Below are positions 26,042 to 34,619 of a DNA stretch of 64,000 nucleotides, piece by piece. Numbering within the stretch: the first letter of the stretch is position 1; each line of letters begins with the position of its first letter. Origin of the DNA: Alkalihalobacterium elongatum (GTDB taxonomy: Bacteria; Bacillota; Bacilli; Bacillales; Bacillaceae_F); assembly GCF_019024285.1 (NCBI RefSeq), contig NZ_WMKZ01000018.1, positions 1 through 64,000 on the forward strand. Direction: 5' to 3'. The notes beneath the pieces are model-generated. The model saw nothing but the letters and a program-made list of their open reading frames with translations. It was not told the origin of the DNA and did not search any database. A program made the position numbers and the translations under genes.

Positions 26042-27130
26042 CTAATTTGCCCCCTTTGGTTTTGAAATAATTTTTATATCAGGGCCTATTTGTTGAACCT
26101 TTATAAGCTCAAGTTCTAACACTTCAGACATCATTTGGAAACCTTCACCACCAAATGAGCTTGGCGCTAGCTTCCCACCAATTATTTTAGGTGCAATATA
26201 CGTTATGACTTGATTGACTGCTCGCTCTTTTAAAAAGCTGGCATTTACAGTAGCACCACCTTCTACAAAAAGAGAAGTCACACCATTTTCCCCTAATAAG
26301 TTAAGAAGTTTATCAATTATAATGCTTTCTCCTACTGTGAGTACACGCACTCCTAATTGCTCTAGTTGTTCTTTCTTTATATTGTCGGCATGATATGTTG
26401 TAATAATCCACGTTGTTGCTTTAGTATCTGTAACAACCGTCGCATCTAATGGGGTCCGTAATTTTGAGTCCAAAATAACCCGAATTGGATTTTTGCCTCC
26501 GTTTGGGATCCTAGTTGTTAAACTTGGGTTATCTGCTATTACGGTTCCAACACCGACTAAAATTGCGTCGTGTGTATGTCTTAAATAATGAACATCTTCT
26601 CTAGCCTCACTACTTGTAATCCATTTACTGTCCCCTGTAACAGTTGCAATTTTACCATCAAGACTTACAGCAGTCTTTAGTGTTACAAAAGGCTTATTTG
26701 TTTTTATAAAGTGATAAAATACTTCATTCAATTCATCGGCTTCTTTTTTCAATAACCCGACTTCAACCTCTATACCAGCATTCCTTAACTTCTCTATTCC
26801 TTTTCCACTAACCTTAGGGTTAGGATCAGTTGTTGCAATAACCACTCGTTTTATGCGGGATTGAATAATTAAATCAGCACAAGGAGGTGTTCTCCCATAA
26901 TGACTACAAGGCTCTAGCGTGACATAAATTGTAGCGCCTTCCACTTTAGTACCCACCATTTGAATAGCATGTACTTCTGCGTGAGCTTCACCTGCTTTTA
27001 AGTGGGCTCCCATTCCTACGACTTGTCCCTCTTTAACAACCACAGCTCCGACAAGTGGATTAGGCGTCGTTTGCCCTTGTGCAGAACGAGCGATTTGTAT
27101 TGCAAGCTCCATATATTGTCGGTCATTCAT
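26042..27130 (-). CDS. ribD: Bifunctional pyrimidine deaminase/reductase RibD
   Basis: Carries out the second and third steps of riboflavin synthesis. The N-terminal deaminase domain has the zinc site HAEVHAI and PCSHYGRTPPC (about 49-83). The C-terminal reductase domain (about 145-362) has SLDGKIA and GG(A)TVNASFL. The 362 residues are the usual length. First gene of the operon, directly downstream of an FMN riboswitch. Confidence 0.96.
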   Translation of the reverse strand: MNDRQYMELAIQIARSAQGQTTPNPLVGAVVVKEGQVVGMGAHLKAGEAHAEVHAIQMVGTKVEGATIYVTLEPCSHYGRTPPCADLIIQSRIKRVVIATTDPNPKVSGKGIEKLRNAGIEVEVGLLKKEADELNEVFYHFIKTNKPFVTLKTAVSLDGKIATVTGDSKWITSSEAREDVHYLRHTHDAILVGVGTVIADNPSLTTRIPNGGKNPIRVILDSKLRTPLDATVVTDTKATTWIITTYHADNIKKEQLEQLGVRVLTVGESIIIDKLLNLLGENGVTSLFVEGGATVNASFLKERAVNQVITYIAPKIIGGKLAPSSFGGEGFQMMSEVLELELIKVQQIGPDIKIISKPKGAN

Positions 27131-27214
27131 TGTCCTAGCCTCTTTCTATCATGTAATAAAACTTGCGAAAGCGTACCTTCGGCAGAGCTAGACAGCTGCT
27201 AAAAAACTTACTAA

Positions 27215-27294
27215 CAAAAAAGAGGCGCCCAAAGATCAATTAACCAATATCACCACACAGGAAATATCGTACACTTGATTTGGGACAGCCTCTT
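27215..27294 (-). terminator. Terminator of the FMN riboswitch expression platform
   Basis: On the minus strand AGAGGC..CCCAAA pairs with TTTGGGCGCCTCT and is followed by six T, between the FMN aptamer and ribD. The loop is long and itself structured. FMN binding is expected to favour this stem and stop transcription before ribD. Confidence 0.75.
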
Positions 27295-27426
27295 TATATT
27301 AAGAATTCGAAAGAAAAGACATCACTAAATAAACGTTCGTATGGTGTACAAAAAACACATTTTTTAGATGGATATGCTAAATAAGACAGATTCCACCTCT
27401 GTACACATTCGAGCTCTTCTCTTCCT

Positions 27427-27568
27427 TCTCCCATCCAGACTATCACTGTCGGCCCTGGAGTTTCACCAGATCCACCGTTATGAATAATCATCATAACGGG
27501 TCACGGACTAAGAAACTAATCGTTTCATCACCGCCGGTAGGGAATTCCACCCTGCCCCGAAGGAATAA
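27427..27568 (-). ncRNA. FMN riboswitch (RFN element)
   Basis: Minus-strand leader of ribD. The conserved RFN core is clear: CTTCGGGGCAGGGTG, AATTCCCTACCGGCGGT, AGTCCGTGACCCG, GGATCTGGTGAAACTCC, GGGCCGACAGT and TAGTCTGGATG. All six helices can be drawn. Confidence 0.97.
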
Positions 27569-27699
27569 TATGAAAACCTATTCATTTCTTAAATTGTATC
27601 CTTAATTAACAAGTTTCGTCAACTAAAAGATATTCATAAAGAAGGAAGCCTTTCCTACAGCTATCAAGATGAATATCGTCATAAGGTCTTTTTTTACAT

Positions 27700-27816
27700 A
27701 GCTGTTTTTGTAAGCATTGTTGCTTTTGTATCTTTTTTTGCAGAACATGAAGAGCCAAGTAATTGCATGGCTATTGGTTCTGATCGCAAAGAACAACCTC
27801 CTTGAGAATTAGAGCC
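27700..27816. mobile_element. Miniature inverted-repeat element, copy C (117 bp)
   Basis: One end reads AGCTGTTTTTGTAAGCATTG; the other end, on the complement, reads GGCTCTAATTCTCAAGGAGG. These match the two ends of the element at 7313 in opposite orientation. The flanking octamers TTTTACAT and TTTTACAA match at 7 of 8. The interior differs from copies A and B. It lies between the FMN riboswitch and ppiB. Confidence 0.65.
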
Positions 27817-27829
27817 TTTTACAAAAATA

Positions 27830-27868
27830 CAAAAAAATAGAGGTTGACTCATATTAAGTCAACCTCCT
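27830..27868 (-). terminator. Terminator of ppiB
   Basis: On the minus strand a 10-bp stem GAGGTTGACT/AGTCAACCTC is followed after two bases by a T-rich run (TTTTTTT). Confidence 0.85.
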
Positions 27869-27873
27869 TACTA

Positions 27874-28308
27874 TTATTCTTCCCAAACTTTTACTTCAGA
27901 CATTACGTCACCTTGATGAATACGTAAAACTGTGTCCATTCCTTCTACTACCTGACCGAATACAGTATGAACACCATCTAAGTGAGGTTGTGGTTCGTGG
28001 ACGATGAAGAACTGGCTGCTTCCAGTATCTTTACCTGCATGTGCCATTGATAAAGTACCTGCCACATGCTTATGCGGATTACCTTCAGTTTCGCACTTAA
28101 TTGTTTTACCACTCCCACCAGTACCATTACCAATTGGGCAACCACCTTGAGCTACAAACCCAGGTATGACACGGTGGAATGTTAAACCATTATAGAACCC
28201 TTTGTTTGCTAACTCTTCAAAGTTCGCTACAGTGTTTGGTGCTGCCTCAGAGAATAATTCAAAAACGATTTGTTCCCCATTTTCAAATTTAAAACTACCT
28301 TTTTTCAT
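27874..28308 (-). CDS. ppiB: Peptidyl-prolyl cis-trans isomerase (cyclophilin) PpiB
   Basis: Cytoplasmic cyclophilin that speeds proline isomerisation in folding proteins. The 144 residues have the catalytic [13 protein letters not shown] (about 44-56), GSSQFFI and the late HTVFGQV. Single-gene unit with its own terminator. Confidence 0.95.
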   Translation of the reverse strand: MKKGSFKFENGEQIVFELFSEAAPNTVANFEELANKGFYNGLTFHRVIPGFVAQGGCPIGNGTGGSGKTIKCETEGNPHKHVAGTLSMAHAGKDTGSSQFFIVHEPQPHLDGVHTVFGQVVEGMDTVLRIHQGDVMSEVKVWEE

Positions 28309-28401
28309 TATGTATAGCCTCCTAAAGGTTTATTTCACATTCGCTTCATTTTACTATAAAAATAACTCAATGTGAAATTTTCAACCACTAGAAAATTTTT
28401 T

Positions 28402-28986
28402 TTAGGCGACGCGCTGATTTTGAAGATACCTTGAACCTTTTATTACTTGATACAATCGAGGTGAGATCAGAGCTGCGACAGTTACTACCAAAATATCTAG
28501 AGGTAAATAAAGTATCATCCATGACCAAGCAATAAGATAACTAAACCCTTCTGGAGTCTCTAACCAAAAACGTAATGCAGCATACAACCAATGGGTTCCT
28601 ATTAAGTAATTTAGTATTAAACCAATGAATGAAGCCATGAAAAATGCAGTGAGCTTCGGTTTAGTTTTTGCTTCAACCAGTTTACCTGCAACATAGGCCA
28701 CAAAAATGAAGGAAACAACAAATCCAAAGGTTGGCCCTAAAAGAGTTGCAAATCCTCCTTTAAATTGAGCAAATACGGGTACCCCAATTAATCCGATTAC
28801 CATGTAGGCAGTCATAGAGATTGCCCCAAGCCGACTCCCTAATAACGTTCCCGCTAATATAGCAAATAATAGCTGTAAAGTAATCGGTACACCACCTATT
28901 GTTAAATAAGGTGCAATATTAGCGCCGATTGCCATTAATGCCACAAATAATCCAGACACTGATATTTCAAACGGTTTTAATTTCAT
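28402..28986 (-). CDS. bioY: Biotin transporter substrate-binding subunit BioY
   Basis: S component of an energy-coupling-factor biotin importer. The 194 residues form six membrane segments, with the family landmarks LQLLFAILAGTLLGSRLGA (about 40-58) and LLGPTFGFV. The ATG behind AAAGGTGG was chosen; an in-frame GTG four codons upstream overlaps that site. It is divergent from bioD, and its promoter region contains a BirA operator. Confidence 0.93.
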   Translation of the reverse strand: MKLKPFEISVSGLFVALMAIGANIAPYLTIGGVPITLQLLFAILAGTLLGSRLGAISMTAYMVIGLIGVPVFAQFKGGFATLLGPTFGFVVSFIFVAYVAGKLVEAKTKPKLTAFFMASFIGLILNYLIGTHWLYAALRFWLETPEGFSYLIAWSWMILYLPLDILVVTVAALISPRLYQVIKGSRYLQNQRVA

Positions 28987-29043
28987 TCCACTTTCCACCT
29001 TTACCTACCATTTTATAGTAATAGTAGTCTATTAAAATAAACA

Positions 29044-29074
29044 TTGTCAACTTAAACTTATTAAAGGTTTACAA
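29044..29074 (-). promoter_or_regulatory. BirA operator of bioY
   Basis: TTGTCAAC and GTTTACAA flank a 15-base spacer, a near-perfect match to the biotin repressor BirA operator of Firmicutes. It lies 58 bases before the bioY start. Confidence 0.85.
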
Positions 29075-29149
29075 TATTACCTATTCGAGAGAACCCTACT
29101 AGTAAATTAAATATTATTTATAGTTAATTGTTGAAATTTTACAATTTTA

Positions 29150-29182
29150 ATGTTAACCTTTCTATTAAATTTAGTTTACTAA
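29150..29182 (+). promoter_or_regulatory. BirA operator of bioDA
   Basis: ATGTTAACC and AGTTTACTAA half sites are spaced by 14 bases, about 20 bases before the bioD start. The right half is less perfect than in the bioY operator. Dual sites imply biotin-dependent repression of both transcription units. Confidence 0.7.
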
Positions 29183-29201
29183 ACTTAGGAAGGGTGAATT
29201 T

Positions 29202-29945
29202 ATGGCTGGTTTTTTTATAACAGGAACTGATACCGATGTTGGCAAAACAATTGTTACTAGTTTACTTTCATCTGCTTTAAATGCAAAAGGCACAAATACA
29301 ATTCCTTATAAGCCTGTACAAAGTGGTGCAGAATATAGGGAAAAGCAGCTTTTTGCACCTGATGTTGATATGTATGAAAAGGTGAACAGAAAAACATTTC
29401 CCCATAGCTACACTTATTTACTTAAAGCCCCTGTGTCTCCCCATCTAGCTGCACGTTGGGACGAGGTCACAATTGAAAAAGACCGTATTTATAAAGATTT
29501 TCGTAATATTACTAATTCATGCGATTGCATACTCGTAGAGGGTGCGGGCGGTGTTGCTGTACCTATAATCAATGAAACATACTGTGTTTCGGATTTAATG
29601 AAAGAGCTAAAACTTCCAGTAATCATTGTTGCACGAGCTGGTTTAGGAACGATCAACCATACAACATTAACGGTGCAATACATACGACAACTAGGACTAC
29701 CCATTACAGGAATTGTTATGAGTGGGTTTATAGAAAGTGAAACTGTAGCACAACAAGAAAACATTGATATGATTGAAAAAATGACTGATGTACCCGTTAT
29801 AGGAAAACTTCCGTATGTTGAAAACTTAGAACAACGACTAGATGAAAAAGACATCTGTACACATTTAATCGAAAAGATAAACATTGATTATATTATTGAA
29901 AGGTGGAAGGAACAAGCTTATGAACGAAGCAAACAATATGATTGA
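29202..29945 (+). CDS. bioD: Dethiobiotin synthetase BioD
   Basis: ATP-dependent carboxylation of diaminopelargonate to dethiobiotin. The 247 residues begin with the P-loop GTDTDVGKT (about 7-15) and have KPVQSGAE and [10 protein letters not shown] (about 110). Ribosome site AGGAAGGG. The end overlaps bioA by 26 bases. Confidence 0.95.
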   Translation: MAGFFITGTDTDVGKTIVTSLLSSALNAKGTNTIPYKPVQSGAEYREKQLFAPDVDMYEKVNRKTFPHSYTYLLKAPVSPHLAARWDEVTIEKDRIYKDFRNITNSCDCILVEGAGGVAVPIINETYCVSDLMKELKLPVIIVARAGLGTINHTTLTVQYIRQLGLPITGIVMSGFIESETVAQQENIDMIEKMTDVPVIGKLPYVENLEQRLDEKDICTHLIEKINIDYIIERWKEQAYERSKQYD

Positions 29946-31278
29946 AAAAAGTAAAAAATATTTATGGCTGCCATTTACCCAAATGAAAGATTACGAGGAA
30001 GATCCTTTAATTATTTCAGAAGGGGAAGGCGTTTATGTAACTGATATTTATGGAAAAAAGTACTTAGATGGATACTCCTCTCTATGGCTTAATGTCCACG
30101 GTCACCGTAAACATGAGATTGACGAAGCAATTAAAGAACAACTTACTAAAATCTCTCACTCTACTTTGTTAGGCGCATCAAATGTACCAGCTACCGAGCT
30201 AGCAGAAAAGTTAGTAGAAATTACACCTGATAATTTAACACGTGTTTTTTATTCGGACAGTGGCGCAGAAGCTGTTGAAATTTCCTTAAAGCTCGCTTTT
30301 CAATATTGGAGAAATCTTGGCAAAACGAATAAACAAAAGTTTGTTACAACAAAGAATGGTTACCATGGTGATACGGTTGGTGCCATCAGTGTAGGTGCAG
30401 TCGATATTTTTCACACTGTTTACCACCCATTGATGTTTGATAGTTATAAGGTCTCTTTTCCAAATGTCTATCGAAATGAACCTTCTGACCCAGAAACAAT
30501 AAAAAATGAGTGTTTACTTGAAGTTGAACAGCTCTTTTCAGAAAAACATGAAGAAATCGCGGCCTTTATCATCGAAGGAATGATCCAAGGAGCAGGTGGA
30601 ATGAATGTTATGCCTAAAGGTTATTTAAAAGGTATCCAAGAGCTATGTAACAAATACAACATTTTACTAATTGTTGATGAGGTTGCTACTGGCTTTGGCC
30701 GAACAGGAAAAATGTTTTCCGTCGAGCATGAAAATGTTCAGCCTGACTTGATGACGATTGCAAAAGGAATTACTGGTGGGTATTTACCTATCGCAGCAAC
30801 GATGGCAAGTGAAAAAGTGTATGAGGCCTTTTACGGGGATTACACAGAACTAAAAACGTTCTTTCATGGTCACTCCTATACAGGTAACCAATTAGGCTGT
30901 GCCGCTGCCCTTGCAAATCTTAAACTATTTAAAGAAGAAGACATTGTTAATAATGTACAGAAAAAAGCGAAATTTATCTCCGAGAAACTACAAACCTTAA
31001 CCGAACTTGAGCACGTTGGTGACATCCGTCAACTTGGATTAATGGTCGGTATCGAGCTTGTAAAAGACAAACAAACGAAAGAGCCATTCCCTTGGGGTGA
31101 CCGTATCGGTTATAAAGCTACATTAAAAATGCGTGAACTCGGAATGTTATCTCGTCCATTAGGTGATGTCATAGTCTTTATGCCACCTCTTGCTACTTCA
31201 TACGAGGAACTAGAACAAATGATTACCATTATGAAACAAGCGATCAAACAAACAACCGAAGTATTAACAACTAGATAA
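29920..31278 (+). CDS. bioA: Diaminopelargonate aminotransferase BioA
   Basis: PLP enzyme that converts 7-keto-8-aminopelargonate to 7,8-diaminopelargonate. The 452 residues have [11 protein letters not shown] near the start, [11 protein letters not shown] (about 248) and the PLP lysine in [12 protein letters not shown] (about 276). The start is the ATG behind GGAAGGAA; an upstream open frame runs inside bioD. bioB and bioF are not in the window, so the biotin genes are split or partly absent. Confidence 0.94.
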   Translation: MNEANNMIEKSKKYLWLPFTQMKDYEEDPLIISEGEGVYVTDIYGKKYLDGYSSLWLNVHGHRKHEIDEAIKEQLTKISHSTLLGASNVPATELAEKLVEITPDNLTRVFYSDSGAEAVEISLKLAFQYWRNLGKTNKQKFVTTKNGYHGDTVGAISVGAVDIFHTVYHPLMFDSYKVSFPNVYRNEPSDPETIKNECLLEVEQLFSEKHEEIAAFIIEGMIQGAGGMNVMPKGYLKGIQELCNKYNILLIVDEVATGFGRTGKMFSVEHENVQPDLMTIAKGITGGYLPIAATMASEKVYEAFYGDYTELKTFFHGHSYTGNQLGCAAALANLKLFKEEDIVNNVQKKAKFISEKLQTLTELEHVGDIRQLGLMVGIELVKDKQTKEPFPWGDRIGYKATLKMRELGMLSRPLGDVIVFMPPLATSYEELEQMITIMKQAIKQTTEVLTTR

Positions 31279-31427
31279 GAAAAGTGGAAGCGGCTGGTTA
31301 GCGGCGTATGGACTGGAGCCCTCCGTATGAGATAAAGGATACACAGTGAGTGTCAACGAGCTGATGTTGACTTATCGTAAAGAGGAGAGCGAAGTCCACT
31401 AGACGCTAGGCGCTGGAACTAGACATA
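31279..31427 (+). repeat. GC-rich structured repeat, unit 1
   Basis: A 149-base unit starting GAAAAGTGGAAGCGGC and ending CGCTGGAACTAGACATA, clearly richer in G+C than its surroundings. It can fold back on itself through GAAGCGGCTGG/GGCGCTGGAAC-type pairing. It begins directly after the bioA stop. It is of the dispersed post-gene repeat type seen in many Bacillaceae; I cannot name its family. Confidence 0.6.
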
Positions 31428-31552
31428 GAAAAGTGGAAGGTGCCTGCTTATCGGCGACAAGCGCTGGAGGACCAGCAATTAGTGTCCTGCTCTTTGGACA
31501 CGTTTGATGGACCGAAGCGACCTCGAGCAGATGGCACCTGGAACTGAATATA
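31428..31552 (+). repeat. GC-rich structured repeat, unit 2
   Basis: A 125-base unit with the same beginning (GAAAAGTGGAAG) and end (CTGGAACTGAATATA) as unit 1 but a largely different middle. Internal arms AGGTGCC/GGCACCT close the unit. A third GAAAAGCTGAAG start follows and becomes the terminator stem. Confidence 0.6.
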
Positions 31553-31555
31553 GAA

Positions 31556-31591
31556 AAGCTGAAGAACCATGATTAGGCCTTCAGCTTTTTT
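31556..31591 (+). terminator. Terminator of bioDA
   Basis: Stem AAGCTGAAG/CTTCAGCTT with a 14-base loop followed by T residues. Confidence 0.85.
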
Positions 31592-31612
31592 ACGTGTTAT
31601 CATCCCTATTAT

Positions 31613-32569
31613 TTATGGTAATCTAAGAGTCTGACCGACATGAATAACCGTTGATTGTAATTGATTCAGCTCGGTAATCGCCTGAACCGTTGTTCCATTT
31701 CGTGTTGCGATTCCCCATAAACTATCGCCAGCTTGAACCGTATATATTTTTAGAGATGGAGTTGAGCTAATTTGTAATGGTTGCCCTACATGAATGACAG
31801 AAGAAGTAAGGTTATTCCATTGCATCAATTGATTTACCGTAACATTATACGTTCTACTTATAGTCCATAAACTGTCACCTGCTTTAACTGTGTATATAGC
31901 CCCTGAATGATTAGTTGCTGGTGTTGACGGTGATGCTTGATTTAATGGTTGTACTTGTAATGTTTGACCGAGGAAAATTATATCAGAAGTTAAACGATTC
32001 CAATCTCTCAACTGTTGCACCGTAACACCATGGTTTCTTGCAATTAGTGATAAAGTATCTCCTGATTTCACTACGTATGTTGAAGCTCTACTACTTTGAG
32101 TGGGAGCAACAGATTGTTCTACAGGAATAACTCGACGAGCCGTTACAAAACGATCATTCCAGTAATTAGAAAAAGGATTGGTGATATGAACACCACGACT
32201 ACTAGAAGCGTGAATCATCTCATTATTATTTATGTATACGGTAAGATGATTAATTTGACCATCAAAGTTTGTATCATAAAACAATAAATCGCCTTTTTGT
32301 AGTTGCTGTAATGAGACCTGTACCCCTACTCTTGCCTGATCACGACTAACTCGAGGCAGAGTAATTCCATGTTCCCCAAAAATGGTTGCTGTAAAAGAAG
32401 AACAGTCAAAGCTCGAAGTATTTCCTAAAGGTGCACCAAATTGATACGGTGTGCCAATATACCTTTTTCCACTTTCAATAATTCGATCTGCGAGCGTATG
32501 AGAGTGTGCAAAAGCTTGGTACGGTAGTAAAAACATGAGTGCTACAAGTGCAATTAATATTTTTTTCAT
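31613..32569 (-). CDS. NlpC/P60 endopeptidase with three C-terminal LysM domains
   Basis: Secreted cell-wall enzyme of 318 residues, probably a D,L-endopeptidase. It has a signal peptide (about 1-21, AFA end), an NlpC/P60 domain (about 25-150) with catalytic cysteine in FDCSSF (about 55) and histidine in QINHLTVY (about 108), then three LysM modules (about 165-208, 226-270, 276-318) starting YVVKSGDTL, YTVKAGDSL and YTVQAGDSL. Bacillus LytE/LytF-type enzymes have the opposite order. A hairpin at the start codon may regulate translation. Confidence 0.9.
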   Translation of the reverse strand: MKKILIALVALMFLLPYQAFAHSHTLADRIIESGKRYIGTPYQFGAPLGNTSSFDCSSFTATIFGEHGITLPRVSRDQARVGVQVSLQQLQKGDLLFYDTNFDGQINHLTVYINNNEMIHASSSRGVHITNPFSNYWNDRFVTARRVIPVEQSVAPTQSSRASTYVVKSGDTLSLIARNHGVTVQQLRDWNRLTSDIIFLGQTLQVQPLNQASPSTPATNHSGAIYTVKAGDSLWTISRTYNVTVNQLMQWNNLTSSVIHVGQPLQISSTPSLKIYTVQAGDSLWGIATRNGTTVQAITELNQLQSTVIHVGQTLRLP

Positions 32570-32605
32570 AAATTCGCCTCCTGTCGTCTATCATAAAGCG
32601 AATTT
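32570..32605 (-). promoter_or_regulatory. Hairpin enclosing the ribosome binding site of the NlpC/P60 gene
   Basis: On the minus strand AAATTCGC and GCGAATTT can pair. The 20-base loop contains the AGGAGG ribosome site and the second arm touches the ATG. This could limit translation initiation. The rest of the 258-base gap, apart from the lysA terminator, shows no known riboswitch. Confidence 0.4.
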
Positions 32606-32783
32606 GACTTCAAAACATTAGTAGGTTGCTAGGGTAACTCCCAACTTCTACTATATTTAGGATAGCAATGAGCAGACGGCATATTCTTACAAGCTATGTT
32701 AAAGCCTATAATTAAATAAACGTAGATTTTCGATCTTTGTGTGAGAAGTAAATTCAAACCCCTTTAAGGAACAGCGCCATCAT

Positions 32784-32814
32784 AAAAAAATCCACCCTCG
32801 TATATGAGAGTGGA
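32784..32814 (-). terminator. Terminator of lysA
   Basis: TCCAC.CTC pairs with GAG.GTGGA across a 6-base loop and is followed by seven T on the minus strand. Confidence 0.85.
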
Positions 32815-32827
32815 CCTCTAGTCATTC

Positions 32828-34147
32828 TTACACTTTTTGTTTAGTATTTAGTGGCAAATCAAAGCGAACCACGTCTTCATATGTTTCTCTTTCTATTACT
32901 AATTGCGCGTCCCCATCTTCAACAAATACAACAGCTGGTCTGGGAATTCGGTTATAATTGTTAGCCATTGAGTAACCATATGCACCCGTACAAAAAACAG
33001 CTAAAATATCTTTATGGTTTGCTTTTGGTAGAGGTAAGTCCCAAATGAGCATATCGCCACTTTCACAACATTTACCTGCTATTGAATATTTCGCTTCTAC
33101 TTGATCAATTGCACGATTAGCTAAAATGCCTTCGTATTTCGCTTGGTATAAAGCAGGACGAAGGTTATCTGTCATTCCTCCATCTACAGAAAGATAATGA
33201 CGAACATTCGGTATATCCTTTTGCGATCCTAGTGTATATAGAGTTGTTCCTGCATCACCTACGAGTGAACGCCCAGGTTCAATCCAAATTTCAGGCATTG
33301 TTAAATTTAACTTATTAACATGGTGCTGAACAGCTTCAATTGTTGCTTTCACATATTGTCCTACAGGTAATGGCTCATCACCTTCAATATAACGTATTCC
33401 AAAGCCGCCGCCTAAATTTAACACCTTCAAGTCGAAATTTGATGTCTTAGACCAATCTTCAATATAGCTGTACAGCTTTTCAACAGCCATAACAAAACCT
33501 GTTGTTTCAAATATCTGTGAGCCAATATGGCAATGAATCCCTAATAGTTCAAGTTCTTCACAGTCCATCGCCCACTCGATTGCACGATTAACTTGACCAC
33601 TTACTAAATCAAAGCCAAACTTGGAGTCTTCTTGACCCGTTGTAATATAATCATGTGTATGCGCTTCTACCCCTGGAGTCGTTCTTAGTAAGATAGAAAC
33701 CTTCCGCTGATGTTTAATTGCAGCTTGCTTTAACAATTCTAATTCATAGAAATTATCTACTACAAAGCAACCGATATTAGCACGAACTGCCATATCTATT
33801 TCGTCTGGACTTTTGTTATTCCCATGAAAGTGAACACGCTCCATTGGGAAGCCAGCTACCATCGCCGTATAAAGTTCCCCACCAGATACGACATCTAAAC
33901 TCAATTCCAACTCATTTGCAAGTTGAACCATTGCAACGCAACTAAATGCTTTACTTGCATATGCAACTTGGCTTTTTACCCCAAGTTCGCTAAAAGCCTC
34001 TTTGAACGCTTTCGCTTTTTCACGTATTAACGATACATCGTAAACAAAAAGAGGAGTTCCATATTTACTCGCGAGTTCAACTGTATCGATACCACCAATC
34101 TCTAGGTGGCCTAAGTCATTTATTCTACTTGTACCATGTAAGTGCAT
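32828..34147 (-). CDS. lysA: Diaminopimelate decarboxylase LysA
   Basis: PLP enzyme for the last step of lysine synthesis. The 439 residues have the PLP lysine K66 (VAYASKAFS), HIGSQI (about 204), GGGFGIRY, EPGRS (about 293), and the CESGD catalytic segment (about 362). A lysine riboswitch upstream controls it. It sits at the end of the spoVA cluster, as in B. subtilis. Confidence 0.96.
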   Translation of the reverse strand: MHLHGTSRINDLGHLEIGGIDTVELASKYGTPLFVYDVSLIREKAKAFKEAFSELGVKSQVAYASKAFSCVAMVQLANELELSLDVVSGGELYTAMVAGFPMERVHFHGNNKSPDEIDMAVRANIGCFVVDNFYELELLKQAAIKHQRKVSILLRTTPGVEAHTHDYITTGQEDSKFGFDLVSGQVNRAIEWAMDCEELELLGIHCHIGSQIFETTGFVMAVEKLYSYIEDWSKTSNFDLKVLNLGGGFGIRYIEGDEPLPVGQYVKATIEAVQHHVNKLNLTMPEIWIEPGRSLVGDAGTTLYTLGSQKDIPNVRHYLSVDGGMTDNLRPALYQAKYEGILANRAIDQVEAKYSIAGKCCESGDMLIWDLPLPKANHKDILAVFCTGAYGYSMANNYNRIPRPAVVFVEDGDAQLVIERETYEDVVRFDLPLNTKQKV

Positions 34148-34283
34148 CGTTTCTCTCTCCTATCTTCGCATCACTAACAATCAACACATATAGATAAGGC
34201 TCCTTCTATATATGAGAGATTGGAGATCCGTTTTATATTCTAATTGTATAATTGAAAGGTGAGATACCTACCTATTTGGTTAA

Positions 34284-34317
34284 CAAAAAAACAGCTAATG
34301 TAGTTACACTAGCTGTT
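34284..34317 (-). terminator. Terminator of the lysine riboswitch
   Basis: AACAGCTA/TAGCTGTT stem with an internal loop, followed by seven T on the minus strand, between the aptamer and lysA. Confidence 0.85.
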
Positions 34318-34337
34318 ATGACCGATCCATAGCAAGA

Positions 34338-34545
34338 GTAACCTCATTTATAGAATAGTACTCCACTGTATATTACAGTGACAGTGTGTCACCTATTTAA
34401 TGACACCCCAGTGAAAAAATAGGATGGTGCTATTATTCCACTTCGGCAAATCGACCTTTCTGTCTGTTTCATTGCTTCCATCTCGCTCTTCAGACATACT
34501 CATTCTCACTGCACCTCTACCCCGTGTTTCATAAAGAAATGAGGG
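34338..34545 (-). ncRNA. Lysine riboswitch (L box)
   Basis: Minus-strand leader of lysA. Conserved L-box segments are present in order: GGGTAGAGGTGC, AATGAGTA, GATGGAAGC, AAAGGTCGATTTGCCGAAG, CACTGGGGTGTC and GTGACACACTGTCACT. The P1 helix is CCTCATTT with AAATGAGG. Lysine binding is expected to release the downstream terminator and cut lysA expression. Confidence 0.95.
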
Positions 34546-34619
34546 ACTTATACAATTAATAGGTACACTTTAACATAATCCTTGCTACGTGGCAATATCG
34601 GATTCCTCTTATATAACCT

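Noticed and set aside
32000-32500. Possible internal repeat or CRISPR-like pattern in the LysM region
   Set aside because: The similarity comes from three LysM domains in the protein, at irregular distance and without spacers.
32606-32783. Cyclic-di-AMP riboswitch before the NlpC/P60 gene
   Set aside because: Such riboswitches often precede wall-enzyme genes, but the conserved core could not be found.
34284-34545. T-box leader for lysA
   Set aside because: No T-box sequence (GGGTGGNACCGCG type); the conserved segments are those of the lysine riboswitch.
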